A stretch of DNA of 44,375 bases from JAJTFW01 sp964534995. Its GTDB lineage: Bacteria; Bacteroidota; Bacteroidia; AKYH767-A; OLB10. The notes beneath the pieces were generated by a model. The model had not been told where the DNA came from. It did not search any database and was given only the letters and a program-made list of their open reading frames with translations. Below are positions 35,862 to 44,375 of this stretch, piece by piece (the stretch's first letter is position 1; each line of letters opens with the position of its first letter). The stretch covers positions 1-44,375 of the forward strand of contig CAZHSC010000025.1 of the NCBI GenBank assembly GCA_964534995.1, read 5' to 3'. Made by a program: the position numbers and the translations under genes.

Positions 35862-36164
35862 ATGGAACCACTTAGCATAAAGGATCTTCTTTACATCATT
35901 TCAATCGTGGTTGCTGCCGTTGTAACTTTTCTTACAACAAAGCACAATCTTAAAGACTACATAAGAGATAAAACCGAAGAGTCAAATAGAAGTATTAACG
36001 TCAACAAAGATTTGATTGCTGAACAGAAGGTTGAATTAGAAAAGATGAAAACCAGTTTGGAATATCAGAAACAGATTATTGACGAATTTAAAAAGCAAAT
36101 AATGCCTCACCTTCCAGAGATATATAACTTATTAAACGAAAGGAGGAAAAATGGCAACAAGTAA
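35862..36164 (+). CDS. Small membrane-anchored coiled-coil protein
   Basis: 100 residues from ATG at 35862; the frame also allows a TTG at 35850. One membrane helix near the N-terminus (about 8-25, LYIISIVVAAVVTFL), then a cytoplasmic Lys/Glu coiled coil and LPEIYNLLNERRK. No family recognised. It sits 13 nt after hsdS and its end overlaps the next gene by 14 bp, so it is part of the RM operon. Confidence 0.75.
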   Translation: MEPLSIKDLLYIISIVVAAVVTFLTTKHNLKDYIRDKTEESNRSINVNKDLIAEQKVELEKMKTSLEYQKQIIDEFKKQIMPHLPEIYNLLNERRKNGNK

Positions 36165-36399
36165 CAACTTGGATTTTACTCGATTGTTCGAGTTGAACCA
36201 GAAAGTACAGGCTGGGTCTGCAACCAAGCAGGAAAAAGATGAATATATGCTGCTTCTCTTCAGAAACAATTCCATATCTAAAAAGCAGTACGATGAATAT
36301 ATTTCTGGTAGGAGTAATCAGGAGTTATTTGATACTGCAATAACTATTGGAGGTATTGTGCTTTTAGGATATTTACTTGGCAAGTTGTTTTCTAAATGA
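36151..36399 (+). CDS. Small protein with C-terminal membrane helix
   Basis: 82 residues. Helical, polar N-terminal part (about 1-55, FTRLFELNQKVQAGSATKQE) resembling a short SHOCT-like helix pair (NSISKKQYDEYI), then a single membrane helix (about 60-80, IGGIVLLGYLLGKLF). It overlaps its upstream neighbour by 14 bp. Not recognised. Confidence 0.72.
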   Translation: MATSNNLDFTRLFELNQKVQAGSATKQEKDEYMLLLFRNNSISKKQYDEYISGRSNQELFDTAITIGGIVLLGYLLGKLFSK

Positions 36400-36460
36400 T
36401 TAATAGGACAGATAAGCAAATTTAATTGGATCTTACAATAACATTTATTTAGAATCACCA

Positions 36461-37198
36461 ATGGAACCTTACATAAATGCCATCATTGAAATATTGAAAT
36501 TCGGATTGCCGAGTGTCCTATTACCACTCTTAATAATTAGGTGGAATAATCAACACAATATCAAGTTAAAAGAGCTCGAACAAAAGTTGGAAGTAGAAAA
36601 ACTTTCAACTTCAAAATCGATTGAAAAAACCTTTATTGTTGATAATGAAAGGCGCATTCATGAAAAGGACGTTTATGCCTGCTTATTAAAAACCCTGTTT
36701 GAAATACAGAAACTGCATATCGAACTATCCGGAAATTGTGTTGACTTTAAATGCATAGATTCTGCTGTATTGAATTTCAAGGCATCTTTAACTAAGTATC
36801 AGGAAATCATAGCAGACAATCAAATATACTTATCTGCGGAAGCTACCAATTACTTATACGGGTTCTATCAACTTATTGGTGAATTACTCATAGAACTTAA
36901 AGAAATTCAGGACAGAAAGAAGTATCATTTAGCTAATGCTTGCGTTTATTTGAAATCACAATTCTTAGCTATGAAAACACTTCAAGTTAGACATGGTTTC
37001 AATAATGATTCACAAGAACAAATTGATGAAGAATTGTTTGAAAAGGAATATAGTAATTTTATTTCATGTTGTGGTAATGCCCCAGGGGGTTTGGTTATGG
37101 ACGAGTACTATGACTTTTTGAGAGAATTCAAATCCGAAGGTAAAGTCGAGTCTGTTGAAGAACAAACCTCAGCAGTAAGAGCTGTTCCTGGAAAATAG
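36461..37198 (+). CDS. Membrane-anchored unknown protein of the RM operon
   Basis: 245 residues. N-terminal membrane helix (about 9-27, LKFGLPSVLLPLLIIR), then coiled coil (KELEQKLEVEKLS) and a long helical domain (ACLLKTLFEIQKL, YLSAEATNYLYGFYQLIGEL). No family recognised. Third of three membrane-linked genes set between hsdS and hsdR; 36 nt before hsdR. Confidence 0.75.
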   Translation: MEPYINAIIEILKFGLPSVLLPLLIIRWNNQHNIKLKELEQKLEVEKLSTSKSIEKTFIVDNERRIHEKDVYACLLKTLFEIQKLHIELSGNCVDFKCIDSAVLNFKASLTKYQEIIADNQIYLSAEATNYLYGFYQLIGELLIELKEIQDRKKYHLANACVYLKSQFLAMKTLQVRHGFNNDSQEQIDEELFEKEYSNFISCCGNAPGGLVMDEYYDFLREFKSEGKVESVEEQTSAVRAVPGK

Positions 37199-37234
37199 TA
37201 TACACAAGAATGTTTTTCCTTAGAATAAAATAAC

Positions 37235-40200
37235 ATGGTTAAAGTTGGCGAAATAGAGCGTAAAACCCAAAACCGGGTCGTCATGCTTCTGGCGAATGAG
37301 TTGAAGTATAATTACCTGGGCGTTTACGAGGAATGGGAGGATAATTCCAATATTGAAGCGGATGCACTTAGAACTTACCTTCATCGTAAAGGCTATTCAG
37401 AAACACTCATAACACGTTCCATCACCGCACTTCAGAAAGTTGCGGGAGATCAAAGCAAGAGCCTGTATGACGTAAACAAAGAAGTCTACCATTTGCTACG
37501 TTACGGTTCCAAACAAAGGGAAGATGTAGGTCAGCAAAAGGTGACGGTCAATTTCATCGACTGGGAGCATCCGGAAGAAAATGATTTTTCCTTTGCAGAA
37601 GAGGTCACCGTTCAAGGTGAACATACCAAGCGACCTGATATTGTCATTTATATAAATGGTATTGCCCTCGGCATATTGGAACTGAAAAGAAGTTCTGTAA
37701 GCGTATCTGAAGGCATACGACAAAATATTGACAGTCAGAAAAGCACTTTCATTCGTCCGTTCTTCGCCACAATGCAATTCGTCATGGCTGGTAATGATAC
37801 GGAAGGACTACGTTACGGCTCGATTGAAACCCCGGAGAAATATTACCTTGCATGGAAGGAGGAGCATCCTGCTGAAAACCTGCTGGACAGGCACCTGCTC
37901 TGTATGTTGGATAAGATGCGGTTCATGGAGTTATTACATGACTTCATTGTTTTCGACAGAGGGATAAAGAAGTTATGCAGGGTAAACCAATACTTCGGAG
38001 TAAAGGCAGCGCAGGATTTCATTCGAAGAAGGGAGGGCGGTATTATCTGGCACACCCAGGGTAGCGGAAAAAGTCTGGTCATGGTATGGCTCACCAAGTG
38101 GATCCGGGAGAACATCAACCAGAGCCGTGTTTTAATTATTACCGACCGGGATGAGCTGGATAAACAGATTGAGAAAGTATTCAAGGGGGTGAACGAGGAC
38201 ATTGTTCGCACGAAGTCAGGAGCTGATTTAATCCAACGATTAAATACTTCCGAGACCTCTCTGATGTGCTCACTCATCCATAAGTTCGGTAATAAGGAAG
38301 AGCCGGATTACGAAGAATATATTGAGGATTTAAAAAGGAGTTTACCACCTGATTTTAAGGCTAAAGGTGACATCTACGTATTAGTTGATGAATGTCACCG
38401 CACCCAGAGTGGGAAGCTTCACAAAGCCATGAAGATGATTTTACCGAATGCCGTATTTATTGGCTTTACGGGAACTCCTCTATTGAAGGCCGATAAAGAA
38501 ACAAGCATTGAAATTTTCGGAAGGTATATTCACACCTACAAGTTTGATGAAGCCGTTGCTGATAAGGTTGTACTGGATTTGTTGTACGAAGCCAGAGACA
38601 TTGACCAATACATTACTTCACAGGAAAAGATTGACCAATGGTTCGAGTCGAAGACGAAGGGCTTAAATGAATACCAGAAAACCCAGTTAAAGATGAGATG
38701 GGCTACCATGCAAAGGGTGCTAAGCTCTAAATCACGTCTGGAACAGATTGTAAAGGATATCGTATTTGACATGAGTACAAAGCCCCGGCTGATGAGTGGC
38801 AGGGGGAATGCCATGCTGGTAAGCGGTAGTATTTATCAGGCATGTAAATACTATGAACTTTTTCAACAAACAGAGCTTGCGGGCAGATGCGCAATTGTAA
38901 CGAGCTATATTCCGAACATTAATGATACCAAGGGCGAAGCCAGCAGTGACAATTCCGTTACCGATAAGCTCAAACAATATAATATCTACATGCAGATGTT
39001 GAACGGCAAATCTGCTGAAGTTTTCGAAGACGAAGCCAAGAAGAGATTTACAGATGAGCCGGGACAGTTAAAACTATTGATTGTAGTAGATAAACTTTTA
39101 ACGGGTTTTGATGCGCCCTCTGCTACGTATCTGTATATTGATAAATCGATGCAGGATCATGGTTTGTTTCAGGCAATATGCAGGGTAAACAGGCTCGATG
39201 GAGAGGATAAAGAATACGGTTATATTGTTGACTATAAAGACTTATTCAAAAGTCTGGAGAAGTCCATTAAGGATTATACATCAGAAGCATTTCAGGGTTA
39301 TAGTGAGGACGATGTTAAGGGGTTATTATCGGACAGGTTGAAGCGAAGTCGGGAACACCTGGAAGAAGTCCTTGAAAGTTTACGGGCGTTAATTGAGCCG
39401 GTTGAACTACCGAAGGAACAAATCCAGTATATCCGCTTCTTCTGCGGGAATCCGGAAAAGCCGGGTGATTTACAAGAGAATGAACCCAAGCGGGTATCGC
39501 TTTATAAACTCACCTCTTCATTGGTCAGAGCATATTCTGCACTTGCAAATGATATGGAGGAAGCGGGTTATACTTTCACGGAAGCACAGTCAATAAAATC
39601 AGAAGTTGAATTTTTCGTACAACTGAGAGATGAAATTAAAAATGCTTCCGGTGAAAAGATAGACCTAAAAGCTTATGAGCCCGATATGCGTTATCTCATA
39701 GACAGCTATATCAAAGCAGAAGAAAGCGAGAAGATTTCGGAAATGGGAGACCTCTCCTTGATTCAACTCATTGTGGAGAGAGGGATTGATACTGCCAGCG
39801 AATCCCTTCCGGAATCCATCCGGAAAAACAAGGAAGCGATGGCGGAAACCATTGAGAATAATATCCGGAGACTGATTATTGAAGAAACACCTACCAATCC
39901 TAAGTACTTTCAAAAAATGTCCGAATTACTGGATGAACTGGTAAAAGAACGGAAGAAGGGTGTTGAAGAATATCAAGCATATCTCCGTAAAATTGTTGAG
40001 CTAAGCAAGAAAGTTAAACAACCAGAAGGTAGCACTGAATATCCGGTAGAAATCAATACCAAAGGAAAGCGGGCAATCTATGACAACGTAGGAAGAGATA
40101 TGGGTCTTGCAGCAGATTTGGACAAAGAGATCCGCTATGTGAAAAAGGACAGTTGGCGGGGTAATAAAGCCAAGGAAAAGGAAATCCGTATTGCCATCCG

Positions 40201-40270
40201 GAAACACATTCAAGACGATGCATTGGTGGATGCCATTTTTGAAATTATCAAAAACCAACCAGAGTATTAA
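37235..40270 (+). CDS. hsdR: Type I RM nuclease/translocase subunit HsdR
   Basis: 1011 residues. Nuclease domain (about 90-210) with RPDIVIYI (D135) and LELKR (E149, K151), a PD-(D/E)xK centre. Motor: TQGSGKS (274-280) Walker A, DECH (385-388) Walker B, FTGTP, and the later LLTGFDAP and QAICRVNR motifs. A helical C-terminus follows. Together with HsdM and HsdS it restricts unmodified DNA. Confidence 0.95.
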   Translation: MVKVGEIERKTQNRVVMLLANELKYNYLGVYEEWEDNSNIEADALRTYLHRKGYSETLITRSITALQKVAGDQSKSLYDVNKEVYHLLRYGSKQREDVGQQKVTVNFIDWEHPEENDFSFAEEVTVQGEHTKRPDIVIYINGIALGILELKRSSVSVSEGIRQNIDSQKSTFIRPFFATMQFVMAGNDTEGLRYGSIETPEKYYLAWKEEHPAENLLDRHLLCMLDKMRFMELLHDFIVFDRGIKKLCRVNQYFGVKAAQDFIRRREGGIIWHTQGSGKSLVMVWLTKWIRENINQSRVLIITDRDELDKQIEKVFKGVNEDIVRTKSGADLIQRLNTSETSLMCSLIHKFGNKEEPDYEEYIEDLKRSLPPDFKAKGDIYVLVDECHRTQSGKLHKAMKMILPNAVFIGFTGTPLLKADKETSIEIFGRYIHTYKFDEAVADKVVLDLLYEARDIDQYITSQEKIDQWFESKTKGLNEYQKTQLKMRWATMQRVLSSKSRLEQIVKDIVFDMSTKPRLMSGRGNAMLVSGSIYQACKYYELFQQTELAGRCAIVTSYIPNINDTKGEASSDNSVTDKLKQYNIYMQMLNGKSAEVFEDEAKKRFTDEPGQLKLLIVVDKLLTGFDAPSATYLYIDKSMQDHGLFQAICRVNRLDGEDKEYGYIVDYKDLFKSLEKSIKDYTSEAFQGYSEDDVKGLLSDRLKRSREHLEEVLESLRALIEPVELPKEQIQYIRFFCGNPEKPGDLQENEPKRVSLYKLTSSLVRAYSALANDMEEAGYTFTEAQSIKSEVEFFVQLRDEIKNASGEKIDLKAYEPDMRYLIDSYIKAEESEKISEMGDLSLIQLIVERGIDTASESLPESIRKNKEAMAETIENNIRRLIIEETPTNPKYFQKMSELLDELVKERKKGVEEYQAYLRKIVELSKKVKQPEGSTEYPVEINTKGKRAIYDNVGRDMGLAADLDKEIRYVKKDSWRGNKAKEKEIRIAIRKHIQDDALVDAIFEIIKNQPEY

Positions 40271-40984
40271 GTGAAGCAGATAACGATTGGTAATATTACC
40301 ATTGATGTGATCCGGAAGGATATTAAGAACATCCACCTGGCAGTTTATCCACCCAGCGGGAGAGTTCGTATTGCCACCCCATTAAATACAACTGATGAGA
40401 AAGTAAGGTTATTTGCTATCTCGAAGTTAGGATGGATTAAAAAGCACCAGCGTAATTTTGAAAAACAAAAAAGATTGCCGGTTAAAGAATTCACCAACAG
40501 AGAGAGTCATTATTTTCTTGGTAAGCGCTATTTGTTAAATATCATTGAATATTCGGGCAAACAACAGGTAAAAGTCCGACACCGCCACCTTGATTTATAT
40601 GTAAAACCCTGCACAACACAGATAGTAAAACACCGGATTTTGAACGACTGGTACCGGGAACGATTAAAGGAGATGATTCCGTCCGTCATTGAAAAATGGG
40701 AGAAGATTTTGAAAGTTAAGGTAAATGCTTTCGGTGTAAAACGCATGAAAACCAAGTGGGGAACATGCACCATTGAGGCCGGACGAATATGGATCAACCT
40801 TGAACTGGTGAAGAAGCCGGTATCCTGTCTGGAATACATCATCGCTCACGAAATGGTTCACTTACTGGAACGTCATCATAACGACCGATTTTTATCCATT
40901 CTCAGCAAACACCTCCCCAACTGGAAACACCTGAAGGAGGAGCTGAACCGTTTTCCGCTTGATCATTCAGATTGGGAGTATTAA
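40271..40984 (+). CDS. YgjP/M48-like metallopeptidase of the RM operon
   Basis: 237 residues, GTG start immediately after the hsdR stop. YgjP (DUF45) type: TKWGTCT (161-167), zinc-binding HEMVH (193-197), and a third ligand H203 before NDRF. Genes of this family are regular passengers of type I RM operons; the role is not known, perhaps turnover of the RM complex. Confidence 0.93.
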   Translation: MKQITIGNITIDVIRKDIKNIHLAVYPPSGRVRIATPLNTTDEKVRLFAISKLGWIKKHQRNFEKQKRLPVKEFTNRESHYFLGKRYLLNIIEYSGKQQVKVRHRHLDLYVKPCTTQIVKHRILNDWYRERLKEMIPSVIEKWEKILKVKVNAFGVKRMKTKWGTCTIEAGRIWINLELVKKPVSCLEYIIAHEMVHLLERHHNDRFLSILSKHLPNWKHLKEELNRFPLDHSDWEY

Positions 40985-41007
40985 TACCCTTATTTTTTTT
41001 ATTGAAA

Positions 41008-41036
41008 ACCTTCCATAGAAAAAATTTTCGGAGGGT
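41008..41036 (+). terminator. Possible terminator after the RM operon
   Basis: Stem ACCTTCC/GGAGGGT (one T-G pair), with an inner GAAAA/TTTTC stem after a 3-nt bulge. The following ACCCATTTTATTTTT is only loosely U-rich. Confidence 0.4.
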
Positions 41037-41076
41037 ACCCATTTTATTTTTCGAATAAGCTCCGATTTATGCTACG

Positions 41077-41084
41077 TAGGTTTG
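41077..41084 (+). promoter_or_regulatory. Promoter -7 box for the gene at 41102
   Basis: TAGGTTTG, an exact TAnnTTTG match, 18 nt before the ATG. No clear -33 element. Confidence 0.45.
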
Positions 41085-41101
41085 TGGCAAATTAAAAAAC
41101 T

Positions 41102-41596
41102 ATGCATTACAACAAACTTACCGAAGTGCACGAAGATGCACTGTATTCATTCAGCACATTAATGTCTGCTGATGTATTCGAATTCCCACATGATCAGCCC
41201 CATCGAATTCATTGGGTTGTTACAGGACGAAAGCGGTCACAAAGAGTACTTTCGCCCGATTTTGTCCAGAATTATGACCTAATCAATGGGGAAGATGTTG
41301 CTTTCAAAATGGAAATGTTTGAACTTTTAATCGATGAAATGTTTTCCTATGAGGAGGTGCTCAAACTTGCAACCATATTCAATCCACTCAAGCATATAAT
41401 CTCCATTTCGATAGAGAAATTCACATTGCCTCTAACAGGGTTTCCTGAAATTAGTCCAGCACTGGGAACATTTCAGAATGGCATGGTTGGATTTGATTAC
41501 GTTTCGTTGAAGCACATCATACCTGCTGATGAAATTCAAGAATTGTTCCAAGATAGGGGAATTCAAATACTCGGATTTATCAAGATGAACGAGTAA
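41102..41596 (+). CDS. Unknown protein, right part of island
   Basis: 164 residues, cytoplasmic, no recognised family. Mixed helix and strand: HWVVTGRKRSQRVL, a helical stretch ELLIDEMFSYEEVL, then FPEISPALGTFQNG and a C-terminal helix. Alone, followed by 134 bp without a gene. Confidence 0.65.
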   Translation: MHYNKLTEVHEDALYSFSTLMSADVFEFPHDQPHRIHWVVTGRKRSQRVLSPDFVQNYDLINGEDVAFKMEMFELLIDEMFSYEEVLKLATIFNPLKHIISISIEKFTLPLTGFPEISPALGTFQNGMVGFDYVSLKHIIPADEIQELFQDRGIQILGFIKMNE

Positions 41597-41730
41597 AGTG
41601 AGTGTTAACCATGAAGTTGGGTGGGGGTGAACATTGATAGGTGATAGATTGAAAACCTGTGAATACCTTGGACTAATCTAACACGTTTTGAACGCCCCTA
41701 TCTCTTCTTTTTTAATGACTATTTAGCGAC

Positions 41731-42156
41731 ATGAAGGTATCAATGCTGGCCAACAAAAAAATAAGCTACTTATTGTATAAGAACCCAAAATGTAGGTTCG
41801 AAATTCAAATACGAAACCAATTAATATATGCGGGGTACCAGGAAGTTAATGGTTTTATTCATTGCAATCTGGATACCGTCTGGAAAATAGCATATAGAGC
41901 TTGGTTTTACGGAATCACCATTATAGGTATTGAATCTAACATTGATCAAGATGTACCCTTCTATGATTTATGCATTGAGGATTATGTCGATGAAATAAGA
42001 AATTTCGGAGAGGATAACCCAACTCAATGGATTATAACAGCACTAATGCCGGTTATTATTATGCATCCAGACATTCAACTTAAATTCTACGTTGACATTC
42101 CGGAAATCAATATTCCTGTTTTGGAAAAAACTATTGAAGAGAACCTAAAAGATTAA
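41731..42156 (+). CDS. Unknown protein, right part of island
   Basis: 141 residues, no family seen. Aromatic-rich (YLLYKNPKCRFEIQI, WKIAYRAWFYGITIIGIES), with a strand-helix pattern and no membrane anchor; the AT-rich codons suit recent transfer. A strong terminator follows at 42169. Confidence 0.65.
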   Translation: MKVSMLANKKISYLLYKNPKCRFEIQIRNQLIYAGYQEVNGFIHCNLDTVWKIAYRAWFYGITIIGIESNIDQDVPFYDLCIEDYVDEIRNFGEDNPTQWIITALMPVIIMHPDIQLKFYVDIPEINIPVLEKTIEENLKD

Positions 42157-42168
42157 AACCCCTTTAAA

Positions 42169-42195
42169 GGTTTCACAAATTCTATTTGTGAAACC
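42169..42195 (+). terminator. Terminator hairpin
   Basis: Perfect 11-bp stem GGTTTCACAAA/TTTGTGAAACC with loop TTCTA, 13 nt after the stop. Followed by ATTTAATTATA rather than a clean U-run. Confidence 0.65.
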
Positions 42196-42215
42196 ATTTA
42201 ATTATATATTAAATG
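42195..42215. repeat. Perfect inverted repeat upstream of tyrosine recombinase
   Basis: CATTTAAT, spacer TATAT, ATTAAATG: 8-bp arms with a 5-bp spacer. It could be an operator or a recombinase core site, where arms flank a short crossover region. Confidence 0.4.
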
Positions 42216-42312
42216 TTGATTATTAATAGTATAACGCAAATGGCTTGATTTTGAATTAGGGGTTGGTTTCAAAATCTGTAACAAATACAGGTAACTGAAA
42301 CGTAACTTACCT

Positions 42313-42900
42313 ATGGCAGCAAAACACCGGAAAACTGAATGTTCAGCGTTGGAATGGGAGCAGTTCCTTCTCCTTGTTGACAGACTGAAGAAAACAACTG
42401 AATATCGCTTCCTGCTGTTGATAAGCATCGGCTGTTATTGCGGTCTACGTTTATCAGACATTCTTCAAATTAGGTGGAAGGATGTTCTGGAGAAGGATTG
42501 TTTTGAACTGGCAGAGAAAAAGACAGGAAAACACCGCAGGATAACAATCAATACTTCATTGAAGGAGGTAATTGATTTTACCTATACTTCACTTCAAAAG
42601 CGAAAGGAAATTCAGCCATGTGATTTCATATTCGTAAATCGTCAGGGTGGTATTCTTTCCAAACAATTCGTTAACCGAAAGCTGCATACTATTTTCCATG
42701 AATACCGGGTACGGGTTCAAAATGGAAGTTCTCACACCCTGCGAAAAACATTCGGGAAGAGAGTTTATGAAATGAATGATCGCAGTGAAGCTGCTCTCAT
42801 TCTGTTGAGCTCAATCTTCAACCATAATTCTGTTTCTGTAACCAGGCGGTATATTGGTCTGAGTCAACAACAAATCAATGATGTATATATAAACCTGTAA
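42313..42900 (+). CDS. Tyrosine recombinase, catalytic domain only
   Basis: 195 residues that begin at the catalytic domain: R46 in YCGLRLSD, K in KKTGKHR (69-75), H141 and R144 in HTLRK, H171 in FNHNSV, nucleophile Y180 in TRRYIG. The usual N-terminal core-binding domain is absent, so it must use another protein or bind weakly. All active-site residues remain, so it is not obviously dead. Confidence 0.88.
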   Translation: MAAKHRKTECSALEWEQFLLLVDRLKKTTEYRFLLLISIGCYCGLRLSDILQIRWKDVLEKDCFELAEKKTGKHRRITINTSLKEVIDFTYTSLQKRKEIQPCDFIFVNRQGGILSKQFVNRKLHTIFHEYRVRVQNGSSHTLRKTFGKRVYEMNDRSEAALILLSSIFNHNSVSVTRRYIGLSQQQINDVYINL

Positions 42901-43046
42901 AAGTGGATGGATTGCGATTACCGCTTGCATTCAATGGTTGAGAAAATATCCATCCCTCATGCGGAAAATTTCATAGTAAGGGATATTCCTTTCAACAGCT
43001 ACCGGAATCAACATATATCCACTTTTTATCACACAGAAGAAAATCA

Positions 43047-43376
43047 GTGTTGAAACTGGCTGACATATTGCATATTCCAATATCAAAACAGCACCATTCA
43101 TGCCTGTACTATTCACTCATGCAGATGGGGATGAATCATGCTATTTTAAAAAATTGTATTGCTATTTCCAGGTTTGATTTTGAAAAGGCACTGTATGGAT
43201 ATCCTGAAGTCGGTAACGCATACGTTGAGTTGTTTGCCCTCATTAATGAATTCAGGTTAGGAAGAGATAATGTAGAAGGTCAGGTTTATCTGGTCTTAGC
43301 TGGATTGGATAAAGACGAACTCATCTTACTGGTAATCATTCAAAATCCAAAACAATGTATACGATCAAACCAATGA
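43047..43376 (+). CDS. Unknown protein, possibly GTG start
   Basis: 109 residues from a GTG at 43047; a later start is possible (TTG at 43050, or ATG within the frame). Helical with aromatic patches (HHSCLYYSLMQMGM). No family. It overlaps the next gene by 22 bp. Confidence 0.5.
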   Translation: MLKLADILHIPISKQHHSCLYYSLMQMGMNHAILKNCIAISRFDFEKALYGYPEVGNAYVELFALINEFRLGRDNVEGQVYLVLAGLDKDELILLVIIQNPKQCIRSNQ

Positions 43377-43711
43377 AATTCCACCGGCTGGTACACTTTG
43401 CACAAGTAAAGCCTGATTTAGAGCATCCGGTTTTCACTTTTCTTCAATTCACTGTATTCCCTACAGTTGTATTTGCCCAGAAGACCGAACCTGAAAATAA
43501 GGAAACGGTTTACCTGGCTTTCAACACGGAAAGGACTCAGCAGGTGATAATCTACGTAACCCAGCACCGGCCTTCAAAACGTATTACTGTTCGGTATTGG
43601 CGGAGCTGTGGTTTGGATGGAGAATTTTCCTGGTTGCTCGTTCAGGGATTCATTCATGGCTATCTGAAAAAGATACCGGCTTTCAAAAGAGGGTTTTCTC
43701 AAACTGTTTAA
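43355..43711 (+). CDS. Unknown protein, coupled to its upstream neighbour
   Basis: 118 residues, beta-rich (FTFLQFTVFPTVVF, ETVYLAFNTERTQQVIIYV, KRITVRYWRSCGL). No family seen. Overlaps the preceding gene by 22 bp. Confidence 0.6.
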   Translation: MYTIKPMKFHRLVHFAQVKPDLEHPVFTFLQFTVFPTVVFAQKTEPENKETVYLAFNTERTQQVIIYVTQHRPSKRITVRYWRSCGLDGEFSWLLVQGFIHGYLKKIPAFKRGFSQTV

Positions 43712-43841
43712 CCACGGTTAACCAAGGCGGGATACTACTCTATCCTATAGTTTGGTTTATTCTTCTTTTTATATGATTATTCTATTCTGTTTATTCTTCT
43801 CTTCTATTGCACAGTTTAACGTGGTTAGCCGAGGTTAACCG
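43704..43841. repeat. Paired GGTTAACC repeats flanking direct repeats
   Basis: GGTTAACC at 43716-43723 and 43833-43840, each next to a GTTTAAC (43706-43712 and 43814-43820). TAACCACGGTTAA on the left is inverted on the right as TTAACGTGGTTA. Between them GTTTATTCTTCT occurs twice. Confidence 0.5.
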
Positions 43842-44060
43842 TAAAGGTAGCTCTCCCAATGAGAAAAAATGCTAAAATCGTTGTTGCGGGCATGTTGGTC
43901 TTACTCTCCATGGAATTCATGTAGACCACGAACCAGTTTTGCAATTGTAAACCAACCTAAAATCCGGACTGGTTAAAAAAGGGAAAAAACGCTAACTTTA
44001 AGCAGTTGGAAGTTAGTAAGTGAATTACAGCCAAATTTAGAAACACGGTAAACTAAAAAA
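43712..44060. other. 349-bp repeat-rich intergenic region
   Basis: No gene supported. It holds two GGTTAACC-containing repeats (left starts in the preceding gene at 43704), two copies of a 12-bp pyrimidine-rich repeat (43755-43766 and 43789-43800), and an inverted repeat CTAACTT (43992-43998) / AAGTTAG (44010-44016) near the next gene. Could be an origin, transfer or recombination site. Confidence 0.5.
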
Positions 44061-44354
44061 ATGTCAAAGAAATACTATAATATAGGTATTGATCGAGTGA
44101 GGTTTAAGTTTTCCGAAACCGAAATACGTTTGCATCACAATTTATATCAAAAATATACTAAATTAATAGGTAAAATAGATAGTATATGTCCTAAAAGCTC
44201 TCCGGAGTTATATAAAATTTATCTTGTTCGAATTGCTAACATACAGAGCATAGTTAATAAATTTCGAAGCTATCCCATAAATTCAACTCTTCAAATTCAA
44301 ATATCTGATGCCATAAGGAGGTGGTTTGACCCCCTAATTATCGGACAATATTAG
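44061..44354 (+). CDS. Unknown small protein at the right edge
   Basis: 97 residues with a stop at 44352-44354; complete. Helical and basic (FKFSETEIRLHHNLYQKYTKL, of which the core is ETEIRLHHNLYQ). No family. AT-rich coding. Confidence 0.5.
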   Translation: MSKKYYNIGIDRVRFKFSETEIRLHHNLYQKYTKLIGKIDSICPKSSPELYKIYLVRIANIQSIVNKFRSYPINSTLQIQISDAIRRWFDPLIIGQY

Positions 44355-44375
44355 CGGGATCTAAGTTAGTATAAT

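Noticed and set aside
41597..41730. Possible short RNA or gene between two unknown genes
   Set aside because: No promoter box, hairpin or frame was convincing.
27457..44375. Right attachment copy of the tRNA-Asn 3' half
   Set aside because: I read the region for GGTTCGAGCCCAGG and found no match, so the right border is unplaced.
1..44375. CRISPR array
   Set aside because: No regularly spaced repeat series of about 30 bp was seen; the repeats present are pairs.

Overview
This window comes from a Bacteroidota chromosome, probably a Chitinophagia- or Sphingobacteriia-like environmental bacterium; no species can be named from it. The grounds are several promoter boxes of the TAnnTTTG type, sparse Shine-Dalgarno sequences, a RemB/Wzi-like envelope barrel, LytS/LytTR regulation, a secreted protein with a C-terminal domain like those used by the type IX secretion system, and a CusA-type pump fused to its TolC.

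Core chromosome, 1 to about 27420. The left part holds tRNA-Gln and envelope genes on the minus strand: an MltD-like transglycosylase, a WecA/MraY-family sugar-phosphate transferase, and a three-gene operon of an OmpA-domain protein, a repeat protein and a RemB/Wzi-like barrel. From 17434 down to 8428 a LytS/LytTR two-component pair is followed by seven tightly packed genes: PqqD-like, ATP-grasp, PLP decarboxylase of the LysA fold, urea-transporter/M23-peptidase fusion, TPR plus outer-membrane barrel, TPR lipoprotein-like or periplasmic protein, and acylphosphatase. Two identical 9-bp repeats with a 12-bp spacer sit between the regulator and the seven genes, as LytTR sites do. I infer one regulated pathway that makes and handles a small amino-acid-derived molecule or peptide; it is the best candidate here for an undescribed system. 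Next come a crotonase and a stand-alone B12 domain, a heavy-metal efflux operon on the plus strand (His-rich small protein, RND-TolC fusion, periplasmic adaptor), a PfkB-family kinase and a secreted protein with a sorting-type C-terminus.

Accessory island, tRNA-Asn (27383-27456) to the right edge. A large serine recombinase reads out into the 3' half of tRNA-Asn, so its last codons are antisense tRNA, which is the layout of an element integrated at the tRNA. Upstream of it are a second, catalytically altered serine recombinase domain, two small unknown genes and a DUF4373-like gene. An unknown helical protein follows. Then comes a type I restriction-modification operon: XRE regulator, hsdM, hsdS, three small membrane-anchored proteins, hsdR and a YgjP-like metallopeptidase. 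The last 3.4 kb hold five unrecognised genes, a catalytic-domain-only tyrosine recombinase, and intergenic regions rich in inverted and direct repeats. No second copy of the tRNA 3' end was seen, so the right boundary is probably outside the window.
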